From NCBI GenBank assembly GCA_026999335.1, contig JALTPW010000234.1, positions 1 through 5,155 of the forward strand: a DNA stretch of 5,155 nt. The letters are read 5' to 3'. How positions within the stretch are numbered: the stretch's first letter is position 1; every line of letters begins with the position of its first letter. The DNA comes from Chromatiales bacterium. Its GTDB lineage: Bacteria > Pseudomonadota > Gammaproteobacteria > SZUA-152. This document shows positions 1 to 5,155 of the stretch, one piece after another. The position numbers were made by a program, and so were the translations under genes. The notes below the pieces were generated by a model. That model ran no database searches, was not told the DNA's origin, and saw nothing but the letters and a program-made list of their open reading frames with translations.

Positions 1-705
1 AAGACCCTGCTGGAACGCCCCAACGCCGACGGCCACCTGAAACCGGTAGCCGCCAACATCGACCAGATCCTGGTGGTGGCCGCACCGCTGCCGGCATTGG
101 ATCTGGGTCTCATCGATCGCTACCTGGTGGCCGCCGAGCTGACCGGTATTCCGCCAGTGCTGCTGATCAACAAGATCGACCTGCTCGACGATGAACTGCT
201 GGATTTCATGCGTGACCGCGTCGCCGTCTACAGCGAGATCGGCTACCCGGTGCTGTTCGCCAGCACTTACCAGGAACAGGGACTGACGGTGCTGAAGGAA
301 CGCTTGAAAGACCACACGAGCATCTTCGTCGGCCAGTCCGGGGTGGGCAAGTCATCGCTGATCAATGCCTTGATGCCGGGGCAAGGTATCCGCGTCGGCG
401 AACTCTCCGATGCCAGCGGCCTCGGCAAGCACACCACCACCACCACCGTACTCTATCACTTCCCCGAAGGCGGCGAACTCATCGACTCCCCCGGCGTGCG
501 CGCCTTCGGCCTCGACCACGCCACACGCAATCAGATTGCCGACGGCTTCATTGAATTCCGCCCCTATCTTGGCCAGTGCAAATTCAACGACTGCCGCCAC
601 GAAGTAGAGCCCAGCTGCGCCATACAGGCAGCCATCGAGGAAGGTGCGATCCGGCTGGAACGCTTCAAGAGTTATTTACAGATTGTCGCATCGCTGGATG
701 ATTGA
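1..705 (+). CDS. rsgA: Ribosome small-subunit-dependent GTPase RsgA, 3' part (5' end cut off by window)
   Basis: RsgA (YjeQ) is a cytoplasmic GTPase that binds the 30S subunit late in its assembly and checks the decoding centre. The frame is open from base 1, giving 234 visible residues; E. coli RsgA has about 350, so roughly the N-terminal third, including the OB fold, lies outside. The circularly permuted motif order typical of the family is visible: G4 NKID at 169-180, then G1 GQSGVGKSS at 331-357, then the switch-I threonine run after GLGKH near 421-447, then G3 DSPG at 484-495. The C-terminal zinc site follows as Cys (577-579), Cys (592-594), His (598-600) and Cys (616-618), in the usual C-x4-C-x-H-x5-C spacing. 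The segment LKPVAANIDQI near the left edge also matches the family. All key residues are present, so the protein looks functional. The C-terminus is short, stopping soon after the zinc domain. The gene converges on the pentapeptide-repeat gene. Confidence 0.97.
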   Translation, partial: KTLLERPNADGHLKPVAANIDQILVVAAPLPALDLGLIDRYLVAAELTGIPPVLLINKIDLLDDELLDFMRDRVAVYSEIGYPVLFASTYQEQGLTVLKERLKDHTSIFVGQSGVGKSSLINALMPGQGIRVGELSDASGLGKHTTTTTVLYHFPEGGELIDSPGVRAFGLDHATRNQIADGFIEFRPYLGQCKFNDCRHEVEPSCAIQAAIEEGAIRLERFKSYLQIVASLDD

Positions 706-752
706 GCCGTCCGCATGCCCCGGATATCGGCAACAACCGCCACCGTCAAACA

Positions 753-1961
753 CTACCAGTTAACATCACTCAGATTGCGGGCTTTCTCCAGCCCCCTGGC
801 CTTAAAGAGATTTTTCGCCCTGCCGAGATCGGCATCGAGAAAATTGGCACCACGGATGTCGGCATTGAGGAAATCTGTGCCACGCAGGTCGGCTTCACGC
901 AAATCGGCCGCCATCAGATCGGCGTCTTCCAACACCGCTCGCTGCAATTCAACTCTCTGCATCTTCGCATCACGGAAAAGGCTGCCGCTATAGTCCCCCT
1001 TGCTCAACATGGCTCCACGCAGGTCGGCCCAGGCAAAGCCACTACGCAGAGCGGTAACGGCAAACAAATTGGCCTTACGCAGGTCGGCGCCGGTAAAATC
1101 GGCATCACTGATATTGGCGCCACGCAGGCGGACCTCGCGCATATCTGTTTCCGCCAATTTCGCCAGATGCAGGTTTGCACCACGCAAATCCGCATTGCTC
1201 AGATCCGCCGAGGTGAGATCGGCCCCCTGCATGTGCGCCTGGCTGAAATTGGCCCATTCAAGATTGGCTCGCCGCAGGTTTACCCCCTGCAGATCGGCCT
1301 GCTGAAACTTGATACCTTCGAGATCCGTCGCTTCCAGGTTTGAACCCCGCAGCACCACATTGCTCAGATCCGAGCCACGAAAATCCACCTCACGCAGATC
1401 CAGTCCGCCCAGGTTGGTCTCGCCCAGATAGACGTTGACAAATTTCGCCTCATAGAGCACGGCATCCTTCAGTGTGATACGCCGTACCAGGGCACGATTA
1501 AAATTGGTGTCCTGTAAAATCGCGCCGCTAAGATCGGCGTCGTCGAGATCCGCACCGGTGAGATCGGCGCCGGTGAGATCGGCACCGCGCAGGTTGGCGC
1601 TGCGCAGGTCGGCACCGGCCAGATTCGCCCCGGTGAGATCGGCGCCATTCAGCTTGGCGCGAATCAATTTGGCCTCGCGCAGATCGATGCCGGCCATATA
1701 GGCCTTGCTGAAAATCACGCCGCTCAGGTTGAAGCTACGCAACTCCAGGTAGGCAAGGTTTTTTTCCTGAAAAGTGGCGGGGCTGCGGTCACGCTGGCTG
1801 ACCAGGATGCGCACCACTTCCAGTTTGCTGGTGGGCGCCTTGAAGCGGCTGTCATCCAGAGGGACATCCATAGCACCGCAACCAACCAGCAACGGCAAGG
1901 CCATGAACAGCAGGCAAAGACCGGCAAACCTCTGGCCACACACACCGAAATCCTCACGCAT
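753..1961 (-). CDS. Pentapeptide-repeat lipoprotein with 63 uninterrupted repeats
   Basis: With the ATG at 1961 the product has 402 residues. Residues 1-27 form a lipoprotein signal peptide with basic residues at 2 and 11, a hydrophobic core AGLCLLFMALP, and a lipobox LVGC whose Cys28 would be lipidated. Gly follows at +2 rather than Asp, which in the E. coli rule favours the outer membrane. Residues 29-66 are a non-repeat linker. Residues 67-381 read as 63 consecutive pentapeptides of the A(D/N)LxG type (ADLTG, ANLAG, ADLRG and similar) without one insertion. This repeat is known to fold as a right-handed four-sided beta-helix, here close to 16 coils. A charged 21-residue tail follows. Function is unknown; a structural or binding role at the cell surface or in the periplasm is inference. 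The ATG has no Shine-Dalgarno sequence. A TTG at 2045, in frame, has AGGGA 9 nt upstream but would add 28 residues before the signal peptide. The gene follows tsaB on the same strand, where E. coli has an unrelated lipoprotein gene. Confidence 0.9.
   Translation of the reverse strand: MREDFGVCGQRFAGLCLLFMALPLLVGCGAMDVPLDDSRFKAPTSKLEVVRILVSQRDRSPATFQEKNLAYLELRSFNLSGVIFSKAYMAGIDLREAKLIRAKLNGADLTGANLAGADLRSANLRGADLTGADLTGADLDDADLSGAILQDTNFNRALVRRITLKDAVLYEAKFVNVYLGETNLGGLDLREVDFRGSDLSNVVLRGSNLEATDLEGIKFQQADLQGVNLRRANLEWANFSQAHMQGADLTSADLSNADLRGANLHLAKLAETDMREVRLRGANISDADFTGADLRKANLFAVTALRSGFAWADLRGAMLSKGDYSGSLFRDAKMQRVELQRAVLEDADLMAADLREADLRGTDFLNADIRGANFLDADLGRAKNLFKARGLEKARNLSDVNW
1552..1671. 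repeat. 15-bp tandem repeats inside the pentapeptide-repeat gene
   Basis: Eight successive 15-bp units can be read here, for example GCACCGGTGAGATCG (1552-1566), GCGCCGGTGAGATCG (1567-1581) and GCCCCGGTGAGATCG (1627-1641). Each encodes one pentapeptide on the minus strand. Units outside this stretch have diverged more at the DNA level, so this is the best-conserved and perhaps most recently duplicated part of the coding repeat. It is the likeliest place for copy-number change by slippage or recombination. Confidence 0.8.
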
Positions 1962-1994
1962 CAATAGGAAAAAAAGGAAAAAATGCGCGCGGGG

Positions 1995-2015
1995 GTTCCC
2001 ACAAAAAACGGGAAC
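1995..2015. other. Stem-loop in the leader of the pentapeptide-repeat gene
   Basis: GTTCCC (1995-2000) and GGGAAC (2010-2015) form a perfect 6-bp stem around a 9-nt loop containing six A (six T on the minus strand). It lies 34 bp upstream of the ATG at 1961 and inside the extra coding sequence if the TTG at 2045 is used. On the minus strand it is followed by GC-rich sequence and then by runs of six and seven T (about 1964-1981). It could affect translation or transcription of the lipoprotein gene, but the stem is short and may be chance. Confidence 0.35.
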
Positions 2016-2054
2016 GGGGGTTCGCTTATGATCCCATATCGCCAAATCACTTAA

Positions 2055-2059
2055 TCCCT
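2055..2059 (-). promoter_or_regulatory. Possible ribosome binding site for a TTG start at 2045
   Basis: The minus strand reads AGGGA here, 9 nt before an in-frame TTG at 2045-2043. This is the only Shine-Dalgarno-like sequence near the start of the pentapeptide-repeat gene. It argues for the longer 430-residue form. The signal-peptide layout argues for the ATG at 1961, so the start is unresolved. Confidence 0.35.
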
Positions 2060-2074
2060 ACTGTTTTACTGCAA

Positions 2075-2083
2075 AGTATACCA
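2075..2083 (-). promoter_or_regulatory. Possible extended -10 promoter for the pentapeptide-repeat gene
   Basis: The minus strand reads TGGTATACT, matching the extended -10 pattern TGnTATAAT with one mismatch in the hexamer. It begins just after the tsaB stop codon. I see no good -35 hexamer at the right distance, which extended -10 promoters can do without. Transcription would start near 2068, giving a leader of about 22 nt to the TTG at 2045 or about 105 nt to the ATG at 1961. Confidence 0.35.
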
Positions 2084-2096
2084 CGCTGTCAGCGTG
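2082..2096. other. Perfect stem-loop spanning the tsaB stop codon
   Basis: The minus strand reads CACGCTGACAGCGTG, a 6-bp perfect stem with a 3-nt loop that contains the TGA of tsaB. On the minus strand only a weak T-poor sequence follows, so it is not a convincing terminator for tsaB. On the plus strand it is followed by TCTTTTT, but no plus-strand gene runs into it. It overlaps the candidate -10 region of the downstream gene and could act as a small mRNA 3' structure or an operator-like palindrome. Confidence 0.45.
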
Positions 2097-2760
2097 TCTT
2101 TTTCCATGTCACCGTGTCGCGCAGATACACCGGCAGGGCCTGCTCGGCGCCGACTGCCTCGCCGGCGACAAAGGCGGCAACGGCCAGCTGCGATACCGCC
2201 GCTGCACGTGGCAAGGCGTCCACCACCACCCCGGCCACCTGTCCGGCATGGTGCACGCGCAGACGGTCGCCGTACACGCCCCAGCCACTACCGGCGCCCA
2301 GCCAGTCCTCGCCGTTCACGGCGGGCGTCGCATCAGGGGCGACCACGCACTCCTCGCCCTGCAGACGCATCAGGCCGTTTTTATCGCGTCGGTACGCGCC
2401 CCAGTAGACCTCATCCATACGCGCATCGATCGCCGCCAGCACCTGCATGGCGTCGGTGGTCTGCGCCAGCGCAGCCAGGGTCGAGATGGGCAACACCGGC
2501 AAATCCGCGCCAAAAGCCACACCCTGCGCCACACCCACGCCAATACGAACACCGGTGAAGGCCCCGGGGCCACGGCCGAAGGCCAGTGCATCCACCTGCT
2601 GCAGAGAGATATCGGCCTCTGTCAGCAAAGACTTCAGCATGGGCAGGATCAGCATCGAATGCCCGCGTGGAGCGATTTCGAAACGCTCACGGATCTCGCC
2701 GTCGATGTTCAACGCCGCGGAACAGGCCTCGGTGGCGGTTTCCAGTGCAAGGATTTTCAT
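2089..2760 (-). CDS. tsaB: tRNA threonylcarbamoyladenosine biosynthesis protein TsaB
   Basis: TsaB (YeaZ) is the non-catalytic partner that dimerises with TsaD. With TsaC and TsaE it makes N6-threonylcarbamoyladenosine at position 37 of ANN-decoding tRNAs in the cytoplasm. The 223-residue product is close to the 231 of E. coli. It shows the ASKHA-like N-terminal strand ILALETATEACSAAL (residues 3-17), the RGHSMLILP segment (32-40), the family signature GRGPGAFTGVRIGVGVAQG (62-80) that forms the TsaD-binding helix, and IDARMDEVYWGAY (111-123). It ends in the usual PVYLRD element (210-215). The ATG at 2760 is supported by GGAG at 2769-2766, 5 nt upstream. The gene lies downstream of yoaA, as I recall in E. 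coli, but here 268 bp of repeat-rich DNA separates them. No key family segment is missing. Confidence 0.97.
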   Translation of the reverse strand: MKILALETATEACSAALNIDGEIRERFEIAPRGHSMLILPMLKSLLTEADISLQQVDALAFGRGPGAFTGVRIGVGVAQGVAFGADLPVLPISTLAALAQTTDAMQVLAAIDARMDEVYWGAYRRDKNGLMRLQGEECVVAPDATPAVNGEDWLGAGSGWGVYGDRLRVHHAGQVAGVVVDALPRAAAVSQLAVAAFVAGEAVGAEQALPVYLRDTVTWKKTR

Positions 2761-2783
2761 GCTTGCTCCATTGAAAAAAACTG

Positions 2784-2809
2784 AAAAAAATTAAACAAAA
2801 AAATTAAAC
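2784..2809. repeat. A-rich 13-bp tandem duplication with phased A-tracts upstream of tsaB
   Basis: AAAAAAATTAAAC occurs twice in a row (2784-2796 and 2797-2809). With the neighbouring runs of A at 2774-2780 and 2810-2813, A-tracts recur about every 10-13 bp, close to the helical repeat, so the DNA may be curved. On the minus strand each copy gives TTTAAT, one mismatch from a -10 box; the nearer copy (2795-2790) would start transcription about 22 nt before the tsaB ATG. No matching -35 is seen. A tsaB promoter here is inference. Confidence 0.5.
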
Positions 2810-2863
2810 AAAAGTTTATTCACCACGGAGGCACGAAATACACAGAGAATACTCGACTAATGG

Positions 2864-2926
2864 GTGAGGACGGCTTTAGCCGCGACGATAATGACAGCAA
2901 GTCATTCGCGGCTAAAGCCGCTCCAC
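2864..2926. repeat. Inverted pair of REP-like units (BIME-like hairpin)
   Basis: A perfect 15-nt inverted repeat, CGGCTTTAGCCGCGA at 2871-2885 and its complement at 2906-2920, flanks a 20-nt centre. That centre extends the stem: ATGAC (2891-2895) pairs with GTCAT (2901-2905) around a 5-nt loop, leaving CGATA bulged. Each arm is itself a small palindrome (CGGCT-TT-AGCCG at 2871-2882; its counterpart at 2909-2920). Each has a GAGG/GGAG-like tetranucleotide on the outside: GAGG at 2866-2869, and CTCC at 2921-2924 read on the other strand. This matches REP units in inverted orientation, the substrates of RAYT transposases. In RNA it would fold very stably and could stabilise the upstream yoaA message or attenuate read-through to tsaB. 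Confidence 0.7.
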
Positions 2927-2935
2927 GTTAAATTT

Positions 2936-2964
2936 CTCGTGACACCGCAAAGCGGTATCACGAG
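2936..2964. repeat. Second strong hairpin in the yoaA-tsaB gap
   Basis: CTCGTGA (2936-2942) pairs with TCACGAG (2958-2964). After one C-A mismatch, ACCGC (2944-2948) pairs with GCGGT (2952-2956) around an AAA loop, giving twelve pairs in 29 nt. No run of T follows on either strand, so it is not a standard Rho-independent terminator. Its sequence is unrelated to the REP pair next to it, and it may be a different repeat family or part of the enclosing element. Confidence 0.6.
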
Positions 2965-2970
2965 CCTTAC

Positions 2971-2993
2971 CCCTTGAAAAAACCCTTGAAAAA
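2971..2993. repeat. Direct repeat of CCCTTGAAAAA
   Basis: CCCTTGAAAAA occurs at 2971-2981 and 2983-2993, a 12-bp period, directly beside the right inverted-repeat end. It has the same A-rich tandem style as the duplication at the tsaB side. No function is evident. Confidence 0.5.
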
Positions 2994-3028
2994 CTCTGTG
3001 CCCTCTGTATCTCTGTGGCAATCCAAAA

Positions 3029-4966
3029 TCACTCCACAAAAAACGCCTGCACATCCGCCACCTCGCGTGTCACCGGCATGGGCGGCAGGCTGGCGCGGAA
3101 CACGCGACCATAGGGTTTGGTTTGCAGGCGCGGGTCACAAAGCATCAGCACACCACGGTCACTGACATCGCGGATCAGCCGTCCCACACCCTGCTTCAGG
3201 GTTATGACCGCCTGTGGCAGCTGGTGTTGCATGAACGGGTTAATGCCCTGCTCGCGCATGGCGGCGAGGCGCGCGGCGAGCACCGGGTCATCCGGGGCGG
3301 CGAAGGGCAACTTGTCGATGATCACGCAGGACAGCGCCTCGCCACGCACGTCCACACCCTCCCAGAAACTGCTGGTGCCCACCAACACCGCATTACCTGC
3401 TGCGCGAAAACGATCCAGCAATTCACCGCGCGGTGCATCGCCCTGCACCAGCAGCGGATAGGCGATGTAATCGCGCAGCAGCTCGGCCGCCGCCTTCAAT
3501 GCACGGTGACTGGTCATGAGAAAGAAGGCGCGGCCACGACTGGCGGCCAACACCGGCAGCGCCGCCTGCACCACTGCTTCGGTGTACCCCGGGCTGTTGG
3601 GCTCGGGCATCTGTGGCGGCAGGTACATGAGGGTCTGGCGAGGATAGTCGAAGGGGCTGTCCCACTGCCGGCCGCAATTTTCGTCGAGGCCAAGGCCATG
3701 GGCGAAGTGGGCAAAGCTGCTGCCGACCGCCAGGGTCGCGGAGGTAAAAATCCACGCGCTCTTCTGTCGTTCAACATAACTGCGAAAGGTGTCGCCGATG
3801 TCCAGTGGCGTCTCGTGCAACATGAAACCACGCGGGGTGGTCTCAAACCACAGGATGGCGGGTTTCTGCACGGCTTGCGTATCCTCCGTTTCTGCAACAG
3901 GTTGAACGGCGACAGGCTCGCTGCCGTCGACAAAACGCAGCAACCGCGCCTGCAACTCCTGACTGCGTCGCCAGCAACGCTCCAGCCCCTTGCCACACTC
4001 GGCCACGGACTCCAGGTAGGCCTCAAGCTCCCCCAGCGCCTGACGCAGAACGTCCATGGCCGCTCCCCCCCCTTGCCAGGGCGCACGGCGGGCAAAGCGT
4101 CCCAGTGACAGGCGAAAATCGCGCACGGCCTTTTCCAGCGTCGCCGCAATATCCTTGGCCTCGCGTGGATCCGGGGCCTCGGCATGGATTTCCAGCAGGG
4201 CGTCGCGGCTCAGATCCAGCAGTTGGCGACTGCCGAGATTGACACCAAAAAAATGGCTCGCCACATCCGGCAGCTGGTGCGCCTCATCGAAGATGAAGGC
4301 GTTGACGCCGGGTAGCACTTCGCCAAAGCCCTCGTCGCGCAGGGCCATATCAGCGAAGAACAGGTGGTGGTTGACCACCAGTATCTCTGCTGCCTGCGCC
4401 GCCTTGCGCGCCTTGACCACGAAGCAATCGGCGAATACCGGACATTCACCGCCCAGGCAATTGTCGGTGGTGGAGGTGACACGCGGCCAGATGGGCGCGT
4501 CCTCGGGGATGCCGTCCAGCTCGGCAATGTCGCCACTCTCGGTACGTCCAGCCCAACTGCGCACACGCGCCAGTTGATCCTGCTGCGCGGGCGGCAGACG
4601 TCCGCCGGCCTCGGTTACCTGCAAGCGATGTGGGCAAAGGTAATTGGCGCGTCCCTTGAGCAGGGCGATGGAGGTGGCGATACCCAGCGCCTTGCGCACC
4701 GTGGGCAGGTCGCGGTGGAAAAGCTGGTCCTGCAGATTTTTGGTGCCGGTGGAGATGAGCACCTTTTGCCCGCATAACAACGCCGGCACCAGGTAGGCGA
4801 AGGTCTTGCCGGTGCCGGTACCGGCCTCGGCGATGAGCAGGCCGTTGTCGTCCAGTGCCGACGCCACCACCTCGGCCATTTCCTGCTGCTGACGACGCGG
4901 GGCAAAACCGGGGATGTGTCGGGCAAGGGGGCCGGCGGCCCCGAGCAATTCGGAAATGCTGAACAT
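3029..4966 (-). CDS. yoaA: YoaA/DinG-family ATP-dependent DNA helicase with iron-sulfur cluster
   Basis: This is a superfamily 2, XPD/Rad3-like 5'-3' DNA helicase. E. coli YoaA works in DNA damage tolerance and binds the HolC subunit of the polymerase clamp loader. The 645 residues are close to E. coli YoaA (about 636) and shorter than DinG (about 716). Motifs in order: Q-like motif with Gln26-28 after GFAPRR; Walker A AGTGTGKT (48-55, Lys54); motif Ia STGTKNLQDQL (72-82); four iron-sulfur cysteines at 111, 170, 175 and 181; VVNHHLFF (197-204); DEAH (227-230); SAT (409-411); motif V VGTSSFWEGVD (529-539); motif VI QGVGRLIR (592-599). A low-complexity Ala/Val/Gln/Glu linker lies at about 351-369. 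Nothing essential is missing. The ATG at 4966 lacks a Shine-Dalgarno sequence, but an in-frame TGA lies just upstream (4990-4988) and the next Met (30) would remove the Q-like motif, so the start is firm. The short gap to the upstream gene suggests co-transcription or translational coupling. Confidence 0.95.
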   Translation of the reverse strand: MFSISELLGAAGPLARHIPGFAPRRQQQEMAEVVASALDDNGLLIAEAGTGTGKTFAYLVPALLCGQKVLISTGTKNLQDQLFHRDLPTVRKALGIATSIALLKGRANYLCPHRLQVTEAGGRLPPAQQDQLARVRSWAGRTESGDIAELDGIPEDAPIWPRVTSTTDNCLGGECPVFADCFVVKARKAAQAAEILVVNHHLFFADMALRDEGFGEVLPGVNAFIFDEAHQLPDVASHFFGVNLGSRQLLDLSRDALLEIHAEAPDPREAKDIAATLEKAVRDFRLSLGRFARRAPWQGGGAAMDVLRQALGELEAYLESVAECGKGLERCWRRSQELQARLLRFVDGSEPVAVQPVAETEDTQAVQKPAILWFETTPRGFMLHETPLDIGDTFRSYVERQKSAWIFTSATLAVGSSFAHFAHGLGLDENCGRQWDSPFDYPRQTLMYLPPQMPEPNSPGYTEAVVQAALPVLAASRGRAFFLMTSHRALKAAAELLRDYIAYPLLVQGDAPRGELLDRFRAAGNAVLVGTSSFWEGVDVRGEALSCVIIDKLPFAAPDDPVLAARLAAMREQGINPFMQHQLPQAVITLKQGVGRLIRDVSDRGVLMLCDPRLQTKPYGRVFRASLPPMPVTREVADVQAFFVE

Positions 4967-4987
4967 GGGAAATGCGCCGGGCGGCGC

Positions 4988-5155
4988 TCAGGCCGCCGTT
5001 TCGTCGTCGATCAGACCGCGTTCCTGCGACCACACCAGACGGCCGATGGCACGGAAACGCGCCACCGACATGGCGCCACGTTTGGCGCGGTTGACAGAGG
5101 TATCGGCCATGGCCTCGGTAACAACCTCGCGGGCGGCCTCGATGATCTGCTGCGG
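4988..5155 (-). CDS. Unrecognised protein, C-terminal 55 residues (5' end cut off by window)
   Basis: One minus-strand frame is open from the right edge to a TGA at 4990-4988. It reads from PQQIIEAAREVV, through a basic stretch NRAKRGAMSVARFRAIGRL, to an acidic end (LIDDETAA). Codons favour G or C at the third position, like the neighbours. It ends 21 bp before the yoaA start, in the same direction, which fits an operon. I do not recognise the family: the fragment looks mostly helical, with no cysteines, no membrane segment and no motif I can name. The gap holds a small GCGCC/GGCGC stem (4974-4987) without a T run. Confidence 0.75.
   Translation of the reverse strand, partial: PQQIIEAAREVVTEAMADTSVNRAKRGAMSVARFRAIGRLVWSQERGLIDDETAA

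Larger units (their letters stand above)
2823..3018. repeat. Small repeat element bounded by imperfect CTCTGTG-type inverted repeats
   Basis: The 25-bp left end (2823-2847, starting CCACGGAGGCACG, ending CACAGAG) and the reverse complement of the 25-bp right end (2994-3018) match at 17 of 25 positions. The right end carries three close copies of CTCTGT (2994, 3003, 3011). From memory, CCACAGAGGCACAGAG-type sequences are dispersed intergenic repeats in many proteobacteria. Between the ends lie two hairpins and a direct repeat. There is no coding sequence inside and I see no target-site duplication. It could be a MITE-like element, or an older repeat into which the REP pair was inserted. Confidence 0.5.

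Noticed and set aside
702..1343. Plus-strand open frame of 213 codons with a repeating QIG/QVG pattern
   Set aside because: It is the complement of the pentapeptide-repeat gene. The 15-bp coding repeat keeps stops out of this frame and creates the pattern. The minus-strand frame has the signal peptide, lipobox and family repeats.
1552..1671. Regular short repeats that could suggest a CRISPR-like or satellite array
   Set aside because: The period is 15 bp with no spacers, and each unit encodes one pentapeptide of the lipoprotein.
2082..2103. Hairpin plus TCTTTTT resembling a plus-strand terminator
   Set aside because: No plus-strand gene reads into it: rsgA stops at 705, far upstream. The T run comes from the lysine codons near the end of tsaB.
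2860..2931. A 23-codon plus-strand open frame (MGEDGFSRDDND...) spanning the REP-pair hairpin
   Set aside because: It coincides with the inverted repeat, so its sequence is explained by the palindrome, and there is no ribosome site or homology.
3122..4108. Long plus-strand open frame of 328 codons opposite yoaA
   Set aside because: It lies entirely within the helicase gene, shows no recognisable domain, and is expected from GC-rich codon use on the other strand.
4974..4987. GCGCC/GGCGC stem between the unknown gene and yoaA as a terminator
   Set aside because: The stem is only 5 bp and is followed by ATTTCCC rather than a T run. It is more likely chance in GC-rich DNA.

Overview
The window is GC-rich chromosomal DNA dominated by housekeeping genes. 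The gene content and order suggest a proteobacterium, most likely a gammaproteobacterium. A YoaA-type iron-sulfur helicase gene is followed on the same strand by tsaB, an arrangement I recall from Escherichia coli (yoaA-yeaZ, with the lipoprotein gene yeaY next). The RsgA fragment also reads like gammaproteobacterial RsgA. I cannot name a genus from sequence alone.

Layout from left to right. Positions 1-705 (+) hold the 3' two-thirds of rsgA, a circularly permuted GTPase of 30S subunit maturation. It converges on a minus-strand gene across only 47 bp (706-752), where I see no clear terminator. Positions 753-1961 (-) encode a lipoprotein whose mature part is almost entirely 63 unbroken, in-register pentapeptide repeats. 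Positions 2089-2760 (-) hold tsaB, for tRNA t6A synthesis. Positions 2761-3028 are a 268-bp non-coding stretch packed with repeats: phased A-tracts, a REP-pair hairpin, a second strong hairpin, and flanking imperfect inverted repeats of CTCTGTG type. Positions 3029-4966 (-) hold a complete DinG/YoaA-family DNA helicase. Positions 4988-5155 (-) hold the last 55 codons of a gene I do not recognise, ending 21 bp before the helicase start.

The four minus-strand genes run in the same direction: unknown gene, yoaA, tsaB, pentapeptide lipoprotein. The first two are probably one transcript. The repeat-rich gap, and a possible extended -10 promoter at the end of tsaB, suggest that tsaB and the lipoprotein gene may have their own transcription or post-transcriptional control. 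TsaB and RsgA both serve translation, but they lie on opposite strands and are not obviously linked.

I find no convincing new multi-gene system. The parts most worth a second look are the uninterrupted pentapeptide-repeat lipoprotein with its ladder of phenylalanines, its ambiguous start and leader, and the composite repeat element between yoaA and tsaB.
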